Positions 18,373-28,361 are shown, numbered from the stretch's first letter. The stretch: DNA of 64,000 nucleotides from Ewingella sp049889095 (GCA_049889095.1 JBLJFK010000003.1), one strand, 5' to 3'. Numbers and translations: made by a program. Notes: a model not told the origin generated them from the sequence alone.

Positions 18373-20766
18373 TTACTTCATGCCCTGCAACAATCTTTGC
18401 AGCGGATAAACCGCCGCGATCACCAGCTCATCCTGAATCTGTGCCGCCGCGTCCAGTTGTGCCTGCGCCTGCTGGCGTTCCTGCTGACTGATAGCCGTGC
18501 CCTTCTGCACCTGATCCAACCATTGCAGACCGAGTTCAGACAGCTTTCCAACCTGCTCCGCCACTGGGATAACCGGTTTAAGTACATAGTTCTGCGTGAG
18601 CTGCGGCTGCACCAGCGGCGTATTACGCTGCCAGACTTCTAATTGCGTGCGGATAGCCGCTGCGGCATCGGCGTCTTTCGGGTTGGCGAGCAACGCACTG
18701 ATGTGATTATCCAGCTCACGCACCGCATTGCTCTCGGCAGGTAAGGCATCCACCAAACGGTTCAGCGGTTCGAACTGGGTGTAATGACCGGCCTGGAATT
18801 TGATGTGCTGACGGGTGTAATACTGCGCCGGTTCCAGCGCGGTGGAGAACGTCAGCAGCGGCGTAATGTCGGTGCTGTTCATCAGACGGCTCATCATTCT
18901 GGCGGTTTGCGCGTGCTGTTGCAGACCGACGGACACCACGGACCAGCTGTCGATTTTCGCCAGCCGCTGATACATATTGCCGATGTCTTTCACGTTCTGC
19001 GCGGACCACAACCGTTCTGCAACCACAAAGCCGCGCGGCCACAGACGCAGATCCAGAATTTGTGACGTGATGTTCTCCTGCCACAGCGCGGCTTCTCCAC
19101 CGAGAATATTTTTCATCCCCTGCGTGTCAGGCACCACGGGCGGCGTTCCGGCAGGAACGGCGCTGAGCTGGCTGCCCGTCGCCGGATAACGCGCATTGCC
19201 AATCAGGAAGTAGCCATTGAATTTGCCCTCGTTGAGCGTCAGCACCGGCCGCGTATCGCCCATCCAGGTATCCACGGCAAAACTGACGTTGCCACCGTCC
19301 TGCCAGATAATATCGCGTACCGCTCGGCGGGTTTTACCGCCGAAATCAATAAATCCACGCCAGCCCTCTTTGCCTTCAATCAGCGTGAAGCTGCCGTCCA
19401 CCGGTTTGCCCTTCAGGCGCGGCATGCTGAACTGCCAACTTTGCGCTTTCTCGCCGTCTGCCACGTTTTGGTTCACGCCCAGCGGCTGCGGCAGGATCTC
19501 ATTGCGATAGTGATAGGCCGAACTTTGCGGCTGATCGAGGTAGAAGCCGGTGGACAAAATCCCCTGATATCCCTGCTGCGCACTGGCGCCGAGTGAGTCC
19601 GGTCCCTGCCATGACTGAATAACAATATCGTGCGGCAGATCCGGATGGAAAATCTCATCCCAGCCGACCATTTTTCGCTGATGTTTGTGCAAAATAACCT
19701 GCAACCGCTTATTAAATGCGGCCTGTAAGGCATGGCTGTCGGCAATATTATTCTTCTGCATATAGGCCTGAATGGCCTTTGAATTCATCCACTGCGTATC
19801 TTTCACTTCGTCGCCGCCGATATGCAGATACGGGTCCGGGAAGATAGCGGTCAGCTCGCTGATGAGGGTGTCGGCAAATTTATAAACTTCGTCATTGGAC
19901 GGGTCAAGCGTCGGTTCATGCACCCCCCACTCGCGCTCCATCTTATACGGGCCCGGCGCGCTGATAAGCTCTGGATAGGCCACGGCAATCGCGGACGCGT
20001 GGCCCGGCATGTCGATTTCCGGCACCACGCGGATGCCGAGCGACGTGGCATACGCCACCACATCCTTCATCTGCTCAACGGTATAAAATTCACCGTCGCT
20101 GGCAAGCTGTTGCAACTTAGGATAGTGCTGCGAGGCAAAGCGCCAGCCCTGATCGTCAGTCAGATGCCAGTGCAACACGTTCAGCTTGGCCGCGGCCATA
20201 CCGTCGAGCTGGCGTTTAATGGTGCTGACGGGCAGGAAATGACGGGCGGAGTCGAGCAGCACACCTCGCCAGGCAAAGCGCGGCTGGTCGTGAATCGTCA
20301 CCAGCGGCAGGAAGGTATTCTGACCGTCGTTCTGCAACAACTGCAACAACGTTTCCATGCCGTGCAACGCGCCAAAGCGGGTATTGGCGGTCAGGGTGGC
20401 GCCCTGTGGAGTGACCTCTAATTCGTAGCTTTCATCGCTGTCGGGCATCGGTTGAGCAGCGACTTTATGTTTAATCACAATCTGGATTTTGCTCTGATGC
20501 GCATCTGCCGGTTGCGGCTGCAAGGTCCAGCCGGTTTGCTGCTCAATCCGTTCACGCAAGCGGCTGACCGCCGGGCCTAAATCATCCCCACTGACGGCAA
20601 CGGAGAGTGAAGTATCCACCCCCCATTTCCCGGCATCCGGCGCGACCTCCACCTGCTGCGGCCAGGGCATCAGCGGCAGATTGCCTGCGGGTGCGGCAAA
20701 CGCCGTAGCGGTGATAGCCAGGAGTAACGACGAGGCAAACATGGAACGACGGAATGGCAAAAGCAT
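18373..20766 (-). CDS. Secreted GH20 beta-N-acetylhexosaminidase (chitobiase-like)
   Basis: The 797-residue product has a signal peptide (MLLPFRRSMFASSLLLAITA, cleavage after AFA), a GH20 N-terminal domain and a GH20 barrel. The catalytic pair HIGGDE is at 315-320 (Asp319-Glu320). A long C-terminal extension follows. The family removes terminal GlcNAc from chitobiose or other glycans in the periplasm or outside the cell. The start ATG has a GAGGGA site; Met9 is an alternative. It stands alone between two terminators. The exact substrate is not determinable; chitooligosaccharide is most likely. Confidence 0.88.
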   Translation of the reverse strand: MLLPFRRSMFASSLLLAITATAFAAPAGNLPLMPWPQQVEVAPDAGKWGVDTSLSVAVSGDDLGPAVSRLRERIEQQTGWTLQPQPADAHQSKIQIVIKHKVAAQPMPDSDESYELEVTPQGATLTANTRFGALHGMETLLQLLQNDGQNTFLPLVTIHDQPRFAWRGVLLDSARHFLPVSTIKRQLDGMAAAKLNVLHWHLTDDQGWRFASQHYPKLQQLASDGEFYTVEQMKDVVAYATSLGIRVVPEIDMPGHASAIAVAYPELISAPGPYKMEREWGVHEPTLDPSNDEVYKFADTLISELTAIFPDPYLHIGGDEVKDTQWMNSKAIQAYMQKNNIADSHALQAAFNKRLQVILHKHQRKMVGWDEIFHPDLPHDIVIQSWQGPDSLGASAQQGYQGILSTGFYLDQPQSSAYHYRNEILPQPLGVNQNVADGEKAQSWQFSMPRLKGKPVDGSFTLIEGKEGWRGFIDFGGKTRRAVRDIIWQDGGNVSFAVDTWMGDTRPVLTLNEGKFNGYFLIGNARYPATGSQLSAVPAGTPPVVPDTQGMKNILGGEAALWQENITSQILDLRLWPRGFVVAERLWSAQNVKDIGNMYQRLAKIDSWSVVSVGLQQHAQTARMMSRLMNSTDITPLLTFSTALEPAQYYTRQHIKFQAGHYTQFEPLNRLVDALPAESNAVRELDNHISALLANPKDADAAAAIRTQLEVWQRNTPLVQPQLTQNYVLKPVIPVAEQVGKLSELGLQWLDQVQKGTAISQQERQQAQAQLDAAAQIQDELVIAAVYPLQRLLQGMK

Positions 20767-20841
20767 TGATGAGATCCCTCAGAGAAAGCAAACAATCGTA
20801 GTTCGCTGAAACGTAAGGAATAACTATAGCGCGTGGTAAAA

Positions 20842-20880
20842 AAAAAGACGGTGATTGAGTTAACAATCACCGTCTTTCCT
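20842..20880. terminator. Bidirectional terminator between mgtA and the GH20 gene region
   Basis: AAGACGGTGATTG / CAATCACCGTCTT hairpin with A and T tracts on either side. On the reverse strand it terminates mgtA, 28 bases after its stop. Confidence 0.9.
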
Positions 20881-20907
20881 TAACAATTACTGCTTAAACG
20901 CTGTCAT

Positions 20908-23622
20908 TTACTGCCAACCATAACGACGTACGAACCAGCCTTTGACGCACTGGGTCAGCACCATGTAACCGGCCAGAATGGCGATTAACCATGGGAAGTA
21001 GCTGAGCGGCAGAGCCTGTAATTGCAGGAATCCGGCGACCGGCGAGTAGATAAGCCCGATGCCGACAATCACCACCATCAGGGTCATGAGACACAGCGGC
21101 CACGAGGCGCGGCTTTGGAAGAACGGCACTTTACGGGTGCGGATCATATGCACAATCAGCGTCTGCGACAGCAGCCCTTCGATAAACCAGCCGGACTGGA
21201 ACAGCGTCTGCATTTCCGGCGTATTGGCCTTGAAAACCCACCACATCAGGCTGAAAGTTAGAATGTCAAAGACCGAGCTTATCGGCCCGAAAAACACCAT
21301 AAAACGGCCGATATCGCCCGCATTCCAGCGCTGTGGTTTTGCCAGTTGCTCTTCATCAACGTTATCAAACGGGATCGCGACCTGAGACACATCATAAATC
21401 AGGTTCTGAATTAACAGATGCAGCGGCAACATTGGTAAGAACGGCAGGAAGGCGCTGGCTACCAGCACGCTGAAGACGTTACCAAAGTTGGAACTGGCGG
21501 TCATTTTTATGTACTTCAACATATTGGTAAAGGTTCTGCGCCCTTCGGTAACGCCCTGCTCCAGTACCATCAGGCTCTTTTCAAGCAGGATGATATCGGC
21601 CGCTTCCTTGGCGATATCCACCGCAGAATCCACTGAAATACCGATGTCTGCAGCGCGCAGCGCTGGCGCATCATTGATACCGTCACCCATGAAGCCGACC
21701 ACGTGACCGGCGCCACGCAGCACCCGCACAATGCGCTCTTTGTGCATCGGCGTCAGTTTGGCAAATACCGTGGTGGTTTCGGCGGCGGCCAGCAGTTGGA
21801 TGTCATCCATCACTTCGATATCGCTGCCGAGCAAAATATGATCGACCTGCAGGCCCACGTCTTTACAGACTTTGCGGGCTACCAGCGGGTTGTCACCAGT
21901 GAGGATTTTAACCGTCACGCCTTTGTTCTTCAGCGCTTTCAGCGCCGGTGCGGTGCTCTCTTTTGGCGGATCAAGGAACGCAATGTAACCGGCCAGAATC
22001 AGGCTGGATTCGTCATTCACACCGTAGCCCTGGGTACGCGACGGCATCACTTTATGCGCCACCGCCACCACCCGCAGCCCCTGTTGATTGAGGTCATCGG
22101 TAATACGACGGATGCGCGCCAGCAGCAGATCGGTCAGTGGAACAATCTCACCGTTAATCTGCACCAGCGTAGAGATTGACAGCATCTCTTCCAGCGCCCC
22201 TTTGCAAATCAGGCGGTGGTTATCGGCGTTTTCAGAAACTACCACGGACATCCGGCGGCGATCGAAATCAAACGGGATCTCATCCACTTTCAGCCAGTTT
22301 GCGGCGTGGGTCATCCCGGTGGACTCCAGCACCGCGACGTCGAGCAAGTTTTTCAGGCCAGTCTGATAATGGCTGTTAAGCCATGCCAGATGCAGCACCT
22401 CGTCACTGGTTTCCCCAAGCACGTCGGTATGACGCTCAAGGACAATTTTATCCTGCGTCAGGGTGCCGGTTTTATCGGTACAGAGAATATCCATCGCGCC
22501 GAAGTTCTGAATTGCATCCAGACGTTTGACGATCACTTTCTGTTTCGACAGCTTCACCGCGCCTTTCGCCAGCGTAGAAGTGACGATCATCGGCAGCATT
22601 TCCGGCGTCAAACCCACCGCCACGGAGAGCGCAAACAGCGCCGCCTCCCACCAGTCACCCTTGGTAAAACCGTTGATCACCAGAACGATGGGAGTCATCA
22701 CCATCATAAAGCGGATCAACAACCAGCTGACTTTACTGATCCCTGCCTGGAAGGCATTAGGCTGTGTCTCTTCCTGCGTGACCCGTTCGGCCAGTTGACC
22801 AAACCAGGTTTCGCCACCGGTAGCAATGACGATAGCCATCGCCGTGCCGCTGACCACGTTGGTACCCATGAAGCACAGGGTATCCTGCTCCAGCGGATCG
22901 CAATCGAGCGGCATCCGGCTGCAGGCCTGTTTTTCGACCGGCAGAGATTCACCGGTGAGAGCTGCCTGGCTGATAAATAAGTCTTTGGCAGAGAGAATAC
23001 GTAAGTCGGCCGGGATCATGTCACCAGCGGAGAGTTTAACCAGATCGCCCGGCACCAGTTGGCTTATCGGCAGCTCCATGGTTTCACTGCGGCCGGTGTG
23101 GGCATCGCTGCGCAGCACGGTGGCCGTGTTACTGACCATGGCTTTCAACGCATCGGCGGCTTTGTTGGAGCGCGCTTCCTGAATGAAGTGCATAAAGGTA
23201 GAAATAAACACCATCGCGCCAATCACCAGCGCGGCGGTGAGGTCGTCAGTGGCATAGGAAACCAGACCCAGCACGGTCAGCAGCAGGTTGAACGGATTAC
23301 GGTAGCAATGCCACAGGTGCAACCACCATGGTGCAGGCTGTTGATCGTCAGTCTGATTCGGGCCGACGCGTTCGCGGATAGCATCGGCTTCCTCTCCGGT
23401 CAGCCCTTCGGGATGGCTGCCAAATTGCAGGTAGAGGCTATCTTCTGTGGCACGGGCACACTGCATGCTATGCGCCGCAATGCTGGCAGGCACTTCCGGC
23501 ATTTTGCTGCCATTGATGCTTTCCTGGATAGAATCGCCCAGCATTGGATCTCGACGAACCAGACGGCGCGGCAAATTACGGCTAAGTGCATTAAGCAGCC
23601 TTTGAGTGAAATTTTTGAACAT
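20908..23622 (-). CDS. mgtA: Mg2+-importing P-type ATPase MgtA
   Basis: The 904-residue P-type ATPase (E. coli MgtA 898) starts MFKNFTQRLLNAL. It has the actuator motif ALTGESLPVEK, the phosphorylation site CTDKTGTLT with Asp383 and the hinge GDGINDAPAL. The membrane segments end in the family tail SRRYGWQ-like VRRYGWQ. It imports Mg2+ across the inner membrane. The frame is open 36 codons further upstream, but that part is leader/ERIC sequence; ATG 23622 matches the family start. Neighbour order mgtA-treR-treB-treC is as in E. coli, and a PhoP promoter plus mgtL lie upstream. Confidence 0.95.
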   Translation of the reverse strand: MFKNFTQRLLNALSRNLPRRLVRRDPMLGDSIQESINGSKMPEVPASIAAHSMQCARATEDSLYLQFGSHPEGLTGEEADAIRERVGPNQTDDQQPAPWWLHLWHCYRNPFNLLLTVLGLVSYATDDLTAALVIGAMVFISTFMHFIQEARSNKAADALKAMVSNTATVLRSDAHTGRSETMELPISQLVPGDLVKLSAGDMIPADLRILSAKDLFISQAALTGESLPVEKQACSRMPLDCDPLEQDTLCFMGTNVVSGTAMAIVIATGGETWFGQLAERVTQEETQPNAFQAGISKVSWLLIRFMMVMTPIVLVINGFTKGDWWEAALFALSVAVGLTPEMLPMIVTSTLAKGAVKLSKQKVIVKRLDAIQNFGAMDILCTDKTGTLTQDKIVLERHTDVLGETSDEVLHLAWLNSHYQTGLKNLLDVAVLESTGMTHAANWLKVDEIPFDFDRRRMSVVVSENADNHRLICKGALEEMLSISTLVQINGEIVPLTDLLLARIRRITDDLNQQGLRVVAVAHKVMPSRTQGYGVNDESSLILAGYIAFLDPPKESTAPALKALKNKGVTVKILTGDNPLVARKVCKDVGLQVDHILLGSDIEVMDDIQLLAAAETTTVFAKLTPMHKERIVRVLRGAGHVVGFMGDGINDAPALRAADIGISVDSAVDIAKEAADIILLEKSLMVLEQGVTEGRRTFTNMLKYIKMTASSNFGNVFSVLVASAFLPFLPMLPLHLLIQNLIYDVSQVAIPFDNVDEEQLAKPQRWNAGDIGRFMVFFGPISSVFDILTFSLMWWVFKANTPEMQTLFQSGWFIEGLLSQTLIVHMIRTRKVPFFQSRASWPLCLMTLMVVIVGIGLIYSPVAGFLQLQALPLSYFPWLIAILAGYMVLTQCVKGWFVRRYGWQ

Positions 23623-23677
23623 GATTAGACTCTTTGTTGCGTCCACGGCTATGCAGCCACAGACATGGCAAAAGAAT

Positions 23678-23800
23678 TCCCCTCCATCTTTCACGCTGCT
23701 ACTGCGCAGGCTTCCCTTGCTCACCCCCAATCACTTAGTCAACTCAGCTCAAGAGGATTCGCCCGGTTGCCGCTTTGCTGCAACGAGAACTATTTTGGGT
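23678..23800 (-). repeat. ERIC element 4, inside the mgtA leader
   Basis: On the reverse strand: GAATCCTCTTGAGCTGAGT, then AAGTGATTGGGGGTGAGCAA and GCGTGAAAGATGGAGGGGA. These are ERIC-type cores. It lies between mgtL and mgtA, so it would be transcribed as part of the mgtA 5' leader. Confidence 0.82.
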
Positions 23801-23913
23801 AAAAAAATTATGGGATGGACGACAAAAATCGAGCGCCACCGCTTACCATTTATTGCTTTTTACAAGCGTTAATATCACGGCAAGCAGTAGCGAAAAGGCG
23901 GGTGCTTACCGGG

Positions 23914-23949
23914 TCACAACGGACCGACAAAATTGGGGTCAGGTTCCAT
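23914..23949 (-). CDS. mgtL: MgtL-like leader peptide of mgtA
   Basis: An 11-codon frame reading MEPDPNFVGPL, with a strong GGAGGTG ribosome site 8 bases before the ATG. E. coli MgtL starts with the same five residues, MEPDP, and is 17 residues long. In the family, proline-rich translation of mgtL couples proline/Mg2+ status to Rho-dependent termination in the mgtA leader. Here the two early prolines are kept, but the arginine-rich tail is absent. The peptide lies about 110 bases after the inferred PhoP promoter and about 290 bases before mgtA. Confidence 0.75.
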   Translation of the reverse strand: MEPDPNFVGPL

Positions 23950-24061
23950 CAGGTTTTCACCTCCGGTAAGGAACGTTTAGGAAATTGTACCCGTCAGGCA
24001 TTACAATCCTTCGGGTATCTACACCAAAAAAGAGAATATCCTGCAGATATTCGTCGCACGC

Positions 24062-24096
24062 AGTGTACGCTGACCAACTGCAACCAAACATAAACC
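24062..24096 (-). promoter_or_regulatory. PhoP box and -10 of the mgtA promoter
   Basis: On the reverse strand GGTTTA-TGTTT-GGTTGC (24096-24080) matches the PhoP box (T/G)GTTTA-N5-(T/G)GTTTA at 10 of 12 positions. TACACT follows 12 bases later as a -10. This box-to-minus-10 spacing is that of known PhoP-activated promoters such as E. coli mgtA. Seen as motif; activation by PhoP is inferred. Confidence 0.75.
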
Positions 24097-24123
24097 TGAT
24101 CCATCATTCGCTATAAAATAACC

Positions 24124-25074
24124 ATGCAAAATCGTCTGACTATTAATGACATTGCCCGCCTGAGCGGTGTGGGGAAATCCACCGTGTCGCGTGTGCTCAA
24201 TAGTGAGGGTAACGTCAGCCCGCATACACGCAAACGCGTGCTCGAGGTGATTGAACAGCACAACTTCAGCCCGTCTAAGTCGGCACGCGCCTTGCGGGGG
24301 TTCAGCGATAAAATCGTGGCGATTATCGTCTCGCGCTTAGATTCACCTTCTGAGAATCAGGCGTTGCGCACCATGCTGCCCCTGCTCTATCAGCAAGGTT
24401 ACGACCCGATTGTGTTGGAAAGCCAGTTCAGTGCCGCACGCGTGGAAGAGCATTTGCAGGTGCTCAAACAGCGCAATATCGACGGTGTGGTGCTGTTTGG
24501 TTTTTCCGGGCTGGAAGCCGCCATGCTCAGCGGGTGGCAAAATAAACTGGTGATGATGGCCCGCGCGATGCCGCAGTTTTCAGCCGTCTGCTATGACGAC
24601 GCGGGCGCAGTCAAACTGCTGATGGATAAATTAGTGCAGCAGGGACACCGGCACATCGGTTTTATCGGCGTTTTCCCCCACGATACTACGACTGGACAGC
24701 TGCGTTTCGAAGCCTATCAGGCCTATTGCGCCGAACATCACCTGACACCGCAAATGGCGCTGGGCGAACTGAGTTATCAGAGTGGCTTTGACTTGATTGA
24801 GCAGGTGCTACTTCCGGGCACCGACGCAGTGATTTGCGCCTCCGACACGATTGCCCTTGGTGCAGAAAAATACCTGCAACAACACAATATCACCGGCATT
24901 CAGGTGTGTGGCATCGGCAATAACCCGCTGCTGAAATTCCTCTTCCCGCAAACTTTCTCCGTGGAGCTCGGTTACGGCGCGGGCGGCGAAACCGCGGCGA
25001 AGCAGCTTTTAGCTCAACTCAGCCATCGGGCTCCTTTACAGCAAATCGTCATACCGGGTCAGTTAGCAGACTGA
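24124..25074 (+). CDS. treR: Trehalose operon repressor TreR
   Basis: A 316-residue LacI/GalR-family regulator with the N-terminal helix-turn-helix LTINDIARLSGVGKSTVSRV and a periplasmic-binding-protein-like effector domain (E. coli TreR 315). It represses treBC, with trehalose-6-phosphate as inducer. It is divergent from mgtA and upstream of treB on the same strand, separated by a perfect TreR-type palindrome. Confidence 0.95.
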   Translation: MQNRLTINDIARLSGVGKSTVSRVLNSEGNVSPHTRKRVLEVIEQHNFSPSKSARALRGFSDKIVAIIVSRLDSPSENQALRTMLPLLYQQGYDPIVLESQFSAARVEEHLQVLKQRNIDGVVLFGFSGLEAAMLSGWQNKLVMMARAMPQFSAVCYDDAGAVKLLMDKLVQQGHRHIGFIGVFPHDTTTGQLRFEAYQAYCAEHHLTPQMALGELSYQSGFDLIEQVLLPGTDAVICASDTIALGAEKYLQQHNITGIQVCGIGNNPLLKFLFPQTFSVELGYGAGGETAAKQLLAQLSHRAPLQQIVIPGQLAD

Positions 25075-25124
25075 GCCGCTGGCGCGCTTTGCAGCAAAAA
25101 TTTTGTGATCAACCACTTAAAGAT

Positions 25125-25136
25125 GGGAACGTTCCC
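25125..25136. promoter_or_regulatory. TreR operator upstream of treB
   Basis: GGGAACGTTCCC, a perfect 12-bp palindrome, matches the TreR operator core. A TGTGATC half site for CRP at 25105-25111 lies just upstream, without a good second half. Confidence 0.82.
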
Positions 25137-25217
25137 GGACAATAGCCGTTCACTTTGGCTATGCTTGCGACGTTTCGTATCCCCACTCTTTGCAATCACA
25201 CAAACGAAGGCGAAAAC

Positions 25218-26636
25218 ATGAGCAAAGTAAAACAACAGGACGTCGACCGCCTAATCGACCTGGTTGGCGGCAGCGCCAACATTGCGACGGTAACACACTG
25301 CATTACCCGTCTGCGTTTCGTATTGAATGACCCGGCGAAAGCCGATCCGAAGGCGATTGAAGAGCTGCCGATGGTCAAAGGTTGTTTCACCAATGCCGGT
25401 CAGTTTCAGGTAGTGATTGGTCCAGAAGTCGATGATTACTACAAGGTGCTGATTGCCACCAGCGGTAAAGACGATACCGGCAAGGAGGCGGCCAAAGTGG
25501 CGGCGCGCCAGAATATGAGTTGGTTTGAACGTGGCATTTCGCATTTTGCTGAGATTTTCTTCCCACTGCTCCCGGCGCTGATCAGCGGCGGTTTAATTCT
25601 CGGCTTCCGTAATGTCATCGGTGATATTCCGATGAGCGGCGGCCAGACGCTGGCGCAAATGCACCCGATGTGGAAATCGGTGTATGACTTCCTGTGGCTG
25701 CTCGGCGAAGCGATCTTCATGTTCCTGCCGGTAGCGGTGTGCTGGTCAACGGTGAAGAAAATGGGCGGTACTGAGATCCTCGGTATCGTACTTGGTATCA
25801 CGCTGGTTTCCCCGCAGTTGATGAACTCCTACAACCTCGGCCAGCAGATCCCGGAAGTGTGGAACTTTGGCTGGTTCACCATCGAGAAAGTCGGTTATCA
25901 GGCGCAGGTTATTCCGTCGATGCTGGCCGGTATGGCGCTGGCAATGATAGAAAACGGCCTGAAAAAAATCGTCCCGAATTATCTCTATCTGGTGATCGTG
26001 CCAGTGGTGTCTCTGATGGTTGCGGTGTTCCTCGCCCATACCCTGATTGGTCCGTTCGGCCGCATGATAGGTGACGGCGTAGCCTTTGCAGTGAAAGCCG
26101 TGATGACCGGCAGCTTCGCACCGATTGGTGCCGCCCTGTTTGGCTTCCTCTATGCTCCACTGGTGATCACCGGCGTACACCAAACCACGCTGGCGATTGA
26201 TATGCAGATGGTGCAAAGCACCGGTGGCACGCCGGTCTGGCCACTGATTGCTATCTCCAACATCGCGCAGGCCGCTGCGGTAGTTGGCATCATTATCGCC
26301 TCTAAAAAACATAACGAACGCGAAGTCTCTGTTCCGGCGGCAATCTCGGCGTTCCTCGGCGTGACCGAACCGGCCATGTACGGGATCAACCTGAAATACC
26401 GCTTCCCGATGCTGTGCGCGATGATTGGCTCCGCCATAGCCTCTCTGATTTGCGGCCTGAGCGGCGTGACCGCCAACGGGATTGGCGTCGGCGGGCTACC
26501 GGGTATTCTGTCTATTAAACCGCAGTTTTGGGGCGTATTTGCGCTGGCGATGCTGGTCGCGACGGTTATCCCTATAGTGTTGACGGTACTGGTTTATAAG
26601 CGCAAAGCCCGCAAAGGCGAGCTGGCGGTGGTTTAA
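25218..26636 (+). CDS. treB: Trehalose-specific PTS enzyme IIBC TreB
   Basis: The 472-residue phosphotransferase permease has an EIIB domain with the phosphocysteine motif NIATVTHCITRLRF near residue 30 and an EIIC membrane domain with GITGVHQT-like LVITGVHQTTLAID. It imports trehalose as trehalose-6-phosphate. ATG 25218 is chosen by alignment with E. coli TreB (473) and a preceding AAGG; the open frame extends 21 codons further up through the promoter region. treC follows 12 bases after the stop. Confidence 0.95.
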   Translation: MSKVKQQDVDRLIDLVGGSANIATVTHCITRLRFVLNDPAKADPKAIEELPMVKGCFTNAGQFQVVIGPEVDDYYKVLIATSGKDDTGKEAAKVAARQNMSWFERGISHFAEIFFPLLPALISGGLILGFRNVIGDIPMSGGQTLAQMHPMWKSVYDFLWLLGEAIFMFLPVAVCWSTVKKMGGTEILGIVLGITLVSPQLMNSYNLGQQIPEVWNFGWFTIEKVGYQAQVIPSMLAGMALAMIENGLKKIVPNYLYLVIVPVVSLMVAVFLAHTLIGPFGRMIGDGVAFAVKAVMTGSFAPIGAALFGFLYAPLVITGVHQTTLAIDMQMVQSTGGTPVWPLIAISNIAQAAAVVGIIIASKKHNEREVSVPAAISAFLGVTEPAMYGINLKYRFPMLCAMIGSAIASLICGLSGVTANGIGVGGLPGILSIKPQFWGVFALAMLVATVIPIVLTVLVYKRKARKGELAVV

Positions 26637-26648
26637 AAGGATATGACA

Positions 26649-28304
26649 ATGAACAGCGAATTGCCGTGGTGGAAAAACGGTGTGATTTACCAGATTTACC
26701 CGAAAAGTTTTCAGGACACCACCGGTAACGGTTTAGGTGATATCAACGGCATTACCCGCCGCCTGGATTACCTGAAAACGCTCGGCGTCGATGCCCTCTG
26801 GATAACACCGATGTACGTCTCGCCGCAGATTGATAACGGCTATGACGTGGCAGATTACTGCGCCATCGACCCCGCTTATGGGACAATGGCGGACTTCGAA
26901 AATCTGACGGCGCAAGCCCATCAGCGCGGTATCCGCATCGTGATGGATATGGTATTCAACCACTCTTCCACTCATCACGAATGGTTTAAACAGTCGCAGG
27001 ATCCGGCCAGCCCTTACCGTGATTTCTATATCTGGCGCGACGGTGACACGGCTGGCGGCCCGCCGAATAACTGGCGTTCAAAATTCGGCGGCGGCGCATG
27101 GCAGTGGCATGAAGAGAGCAATCAATACTATTTGCATCTGTTTGCCACCCAACAGGCGGATCTCAACTGGGAGCATCCGCCTGTGCGTAAGGCGCTAAAA
27201 GAGATCTGCCGCTTCTGGGCACAGAGAGGCGTCGATGGCCTGCGTCTGGACGTGATTAATCTGGTCTCCAAGCAGCAGAATTTCCCTCATGATGACGCCG
27301 GAGATGGCCGCCGTTTCTATACCGATGGTCCACGTATCCACGAATTTTTGCAAGAATTCAGCCGCGACGTCTTTAAGCCCCTCGGGCTGATGACGGTTGG
27401 GGAGATGTCCTCGACCCAACTGGAGCATTGCCGCCGCTACGCCGCCAATGACGGCAGCGAGATCTCCATGACCTTTAACTTCCATCACCTGAAAGTCGAT
27501 TATCCGAACGGTGAGAAGTGGGCCAACGCGGCACCGAACTTCTTGCAGCTCAAACAGATCTTTAATGAGTGGCAGCAGGGGATGCACGGTCACGCCTGGA
27601 ATGCGCTGTTTTGGTGTAACCACGACCAGCCGCGCATCGTCAGCCGGTTTGGCGAGGACGGCGAGCTGCGCGTTCCGGCGGCCAAAATGCTGGCGATGGT
27701 GCTACACGGCATGCAAGGTACGCCGTATATTTATCAGGGCGAAGAGCTGGGGATGACTAATCCCGGCTATCAACATCTTGAGCAATATCGGGATGTAGAA
27801 AGCCTGAATATGTTTGCTGAACTGAAAGCCTCCGGGCGTAGCGAAGCCGAACTGTTGGAGATTTTGGCGGCGAAATCCCGCGACAATGGCCGCACGCCGA
27901 TGCAGTGGGATGCCTCACCCAATGCCGGTTTTACCTCCGGCACGCCGTGGATATCACCTTGTGAAAACTACCAGCAGATCAACACCGAACAAGCGCTGGC
28001 CGACACAGATTCGGTGTTCTACACCTATCAGCATCTGATCAACCTGCGCAAACAGCTCCCGATACTGACCCATGGCGACTATCAGGATTTAGCACCAGAC
28101 AGCCCGCAGCTATGGTGCTATCGCCGCAGCTGGCAGGACCAGCAGTTGACGGTCATTGCCAATCTCAGCAACCAGATGCAGATTCTGAATAGGGAATTTA
28201 CCGCGCTGGAACCGTTGTTCAACAACTACACCGACGCACCGGTTGCCAACTGCCTGCGACCTTATGAATGTGTGTACTGGCTTGAAGAGAAAACGGTCAG
28301 GTAA
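26649..28304 (+). CDS. treC: Trehalose-6-phosphate hydrolase TreC (GH13)
   Basis: The 551-residue product has the same length as E. coli TreC. It starts MNSELPWWKNGVIYQIYPKS and carries GH13 motifs: DMVFNHSS, the nucleophile region GLRLDVINLV, the acid VGEMSS and WCNHDQPR. It splits trehalose-6-phosphate to glucose and glucose-6-phosphate. I prefer ATG 26649 over ATG 26643 because the AAGG ribosome site is only 2 bases from the first. It forms an operon with treB. Confidence 0.95.
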   Translation: MNSELPWWKNGVIYQIYPKSFQDTTGNGLGDINGITRRLDYLKTLGVDALWITPMYVSPQIDNGYDVADYCAIDPAYGTMADFENLTAQAHQRGIRIVMDMVFNHSSTHHEWFKQSQDPASPYRDFYIWRDGDTAGGPPNNWRSKFGGGAWQWHEESNQYYLHLFATQQADLNWEHPPVRKALKEICRFWAQRGVDGLRLDVINLVSKQQNFPHDDAGDGRRFYTDGPRIHEFLQEFSRDVFKPLGLMTVGEMSSTQLEHCRRYAANDGSEISMTFNFHHLKVDYPNGEKWANAAPNFLQLKQIFNEWQQGMHGHAWNALFWCNHDQPRIVSRFGEDGELRVPAAKMLAMVLHGMQGTPYIYQGEELGMTNPGYQHLEQYRDVESLNMFAELKASGRSEAELLEILAAKSRDNGRTPMQWDASPNAGFTSGTPWISPCENYQQINTEQALADTDSVFYTYQHLINLRKQLPILTHGDYQDLAPDSPQLWCYRRSWQDQQLTVIANLSNQMQILNREFTALEPLFNNYTDAPVANCLRPYECVYWLEEKTVR

Positions 28305-28320
28305 TTTTTCCATCGTGTTC

Positions 28321-28361
28321 AGCCTGACCGGGTAATGCCTCTCACCGGTCAGGTTATTGGC
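28321..28361 (+). terminator. Hairpin after treC
   Basis: CCTGACCGG / CCGGTCAGG inverted repeat with a 13-base loop, 16 bases after treC. The U tract is poor, so terminator strength is uncertain. The rest of 28361-28600 shows nothing that I can name. Confidence 0.55.

Noticed and set aside
20908..23730. Longer mgtA start at 23730
   Set aside because: The extra 36 codons translate ERIC sequence; family alignment and the natural ATG support 23622.
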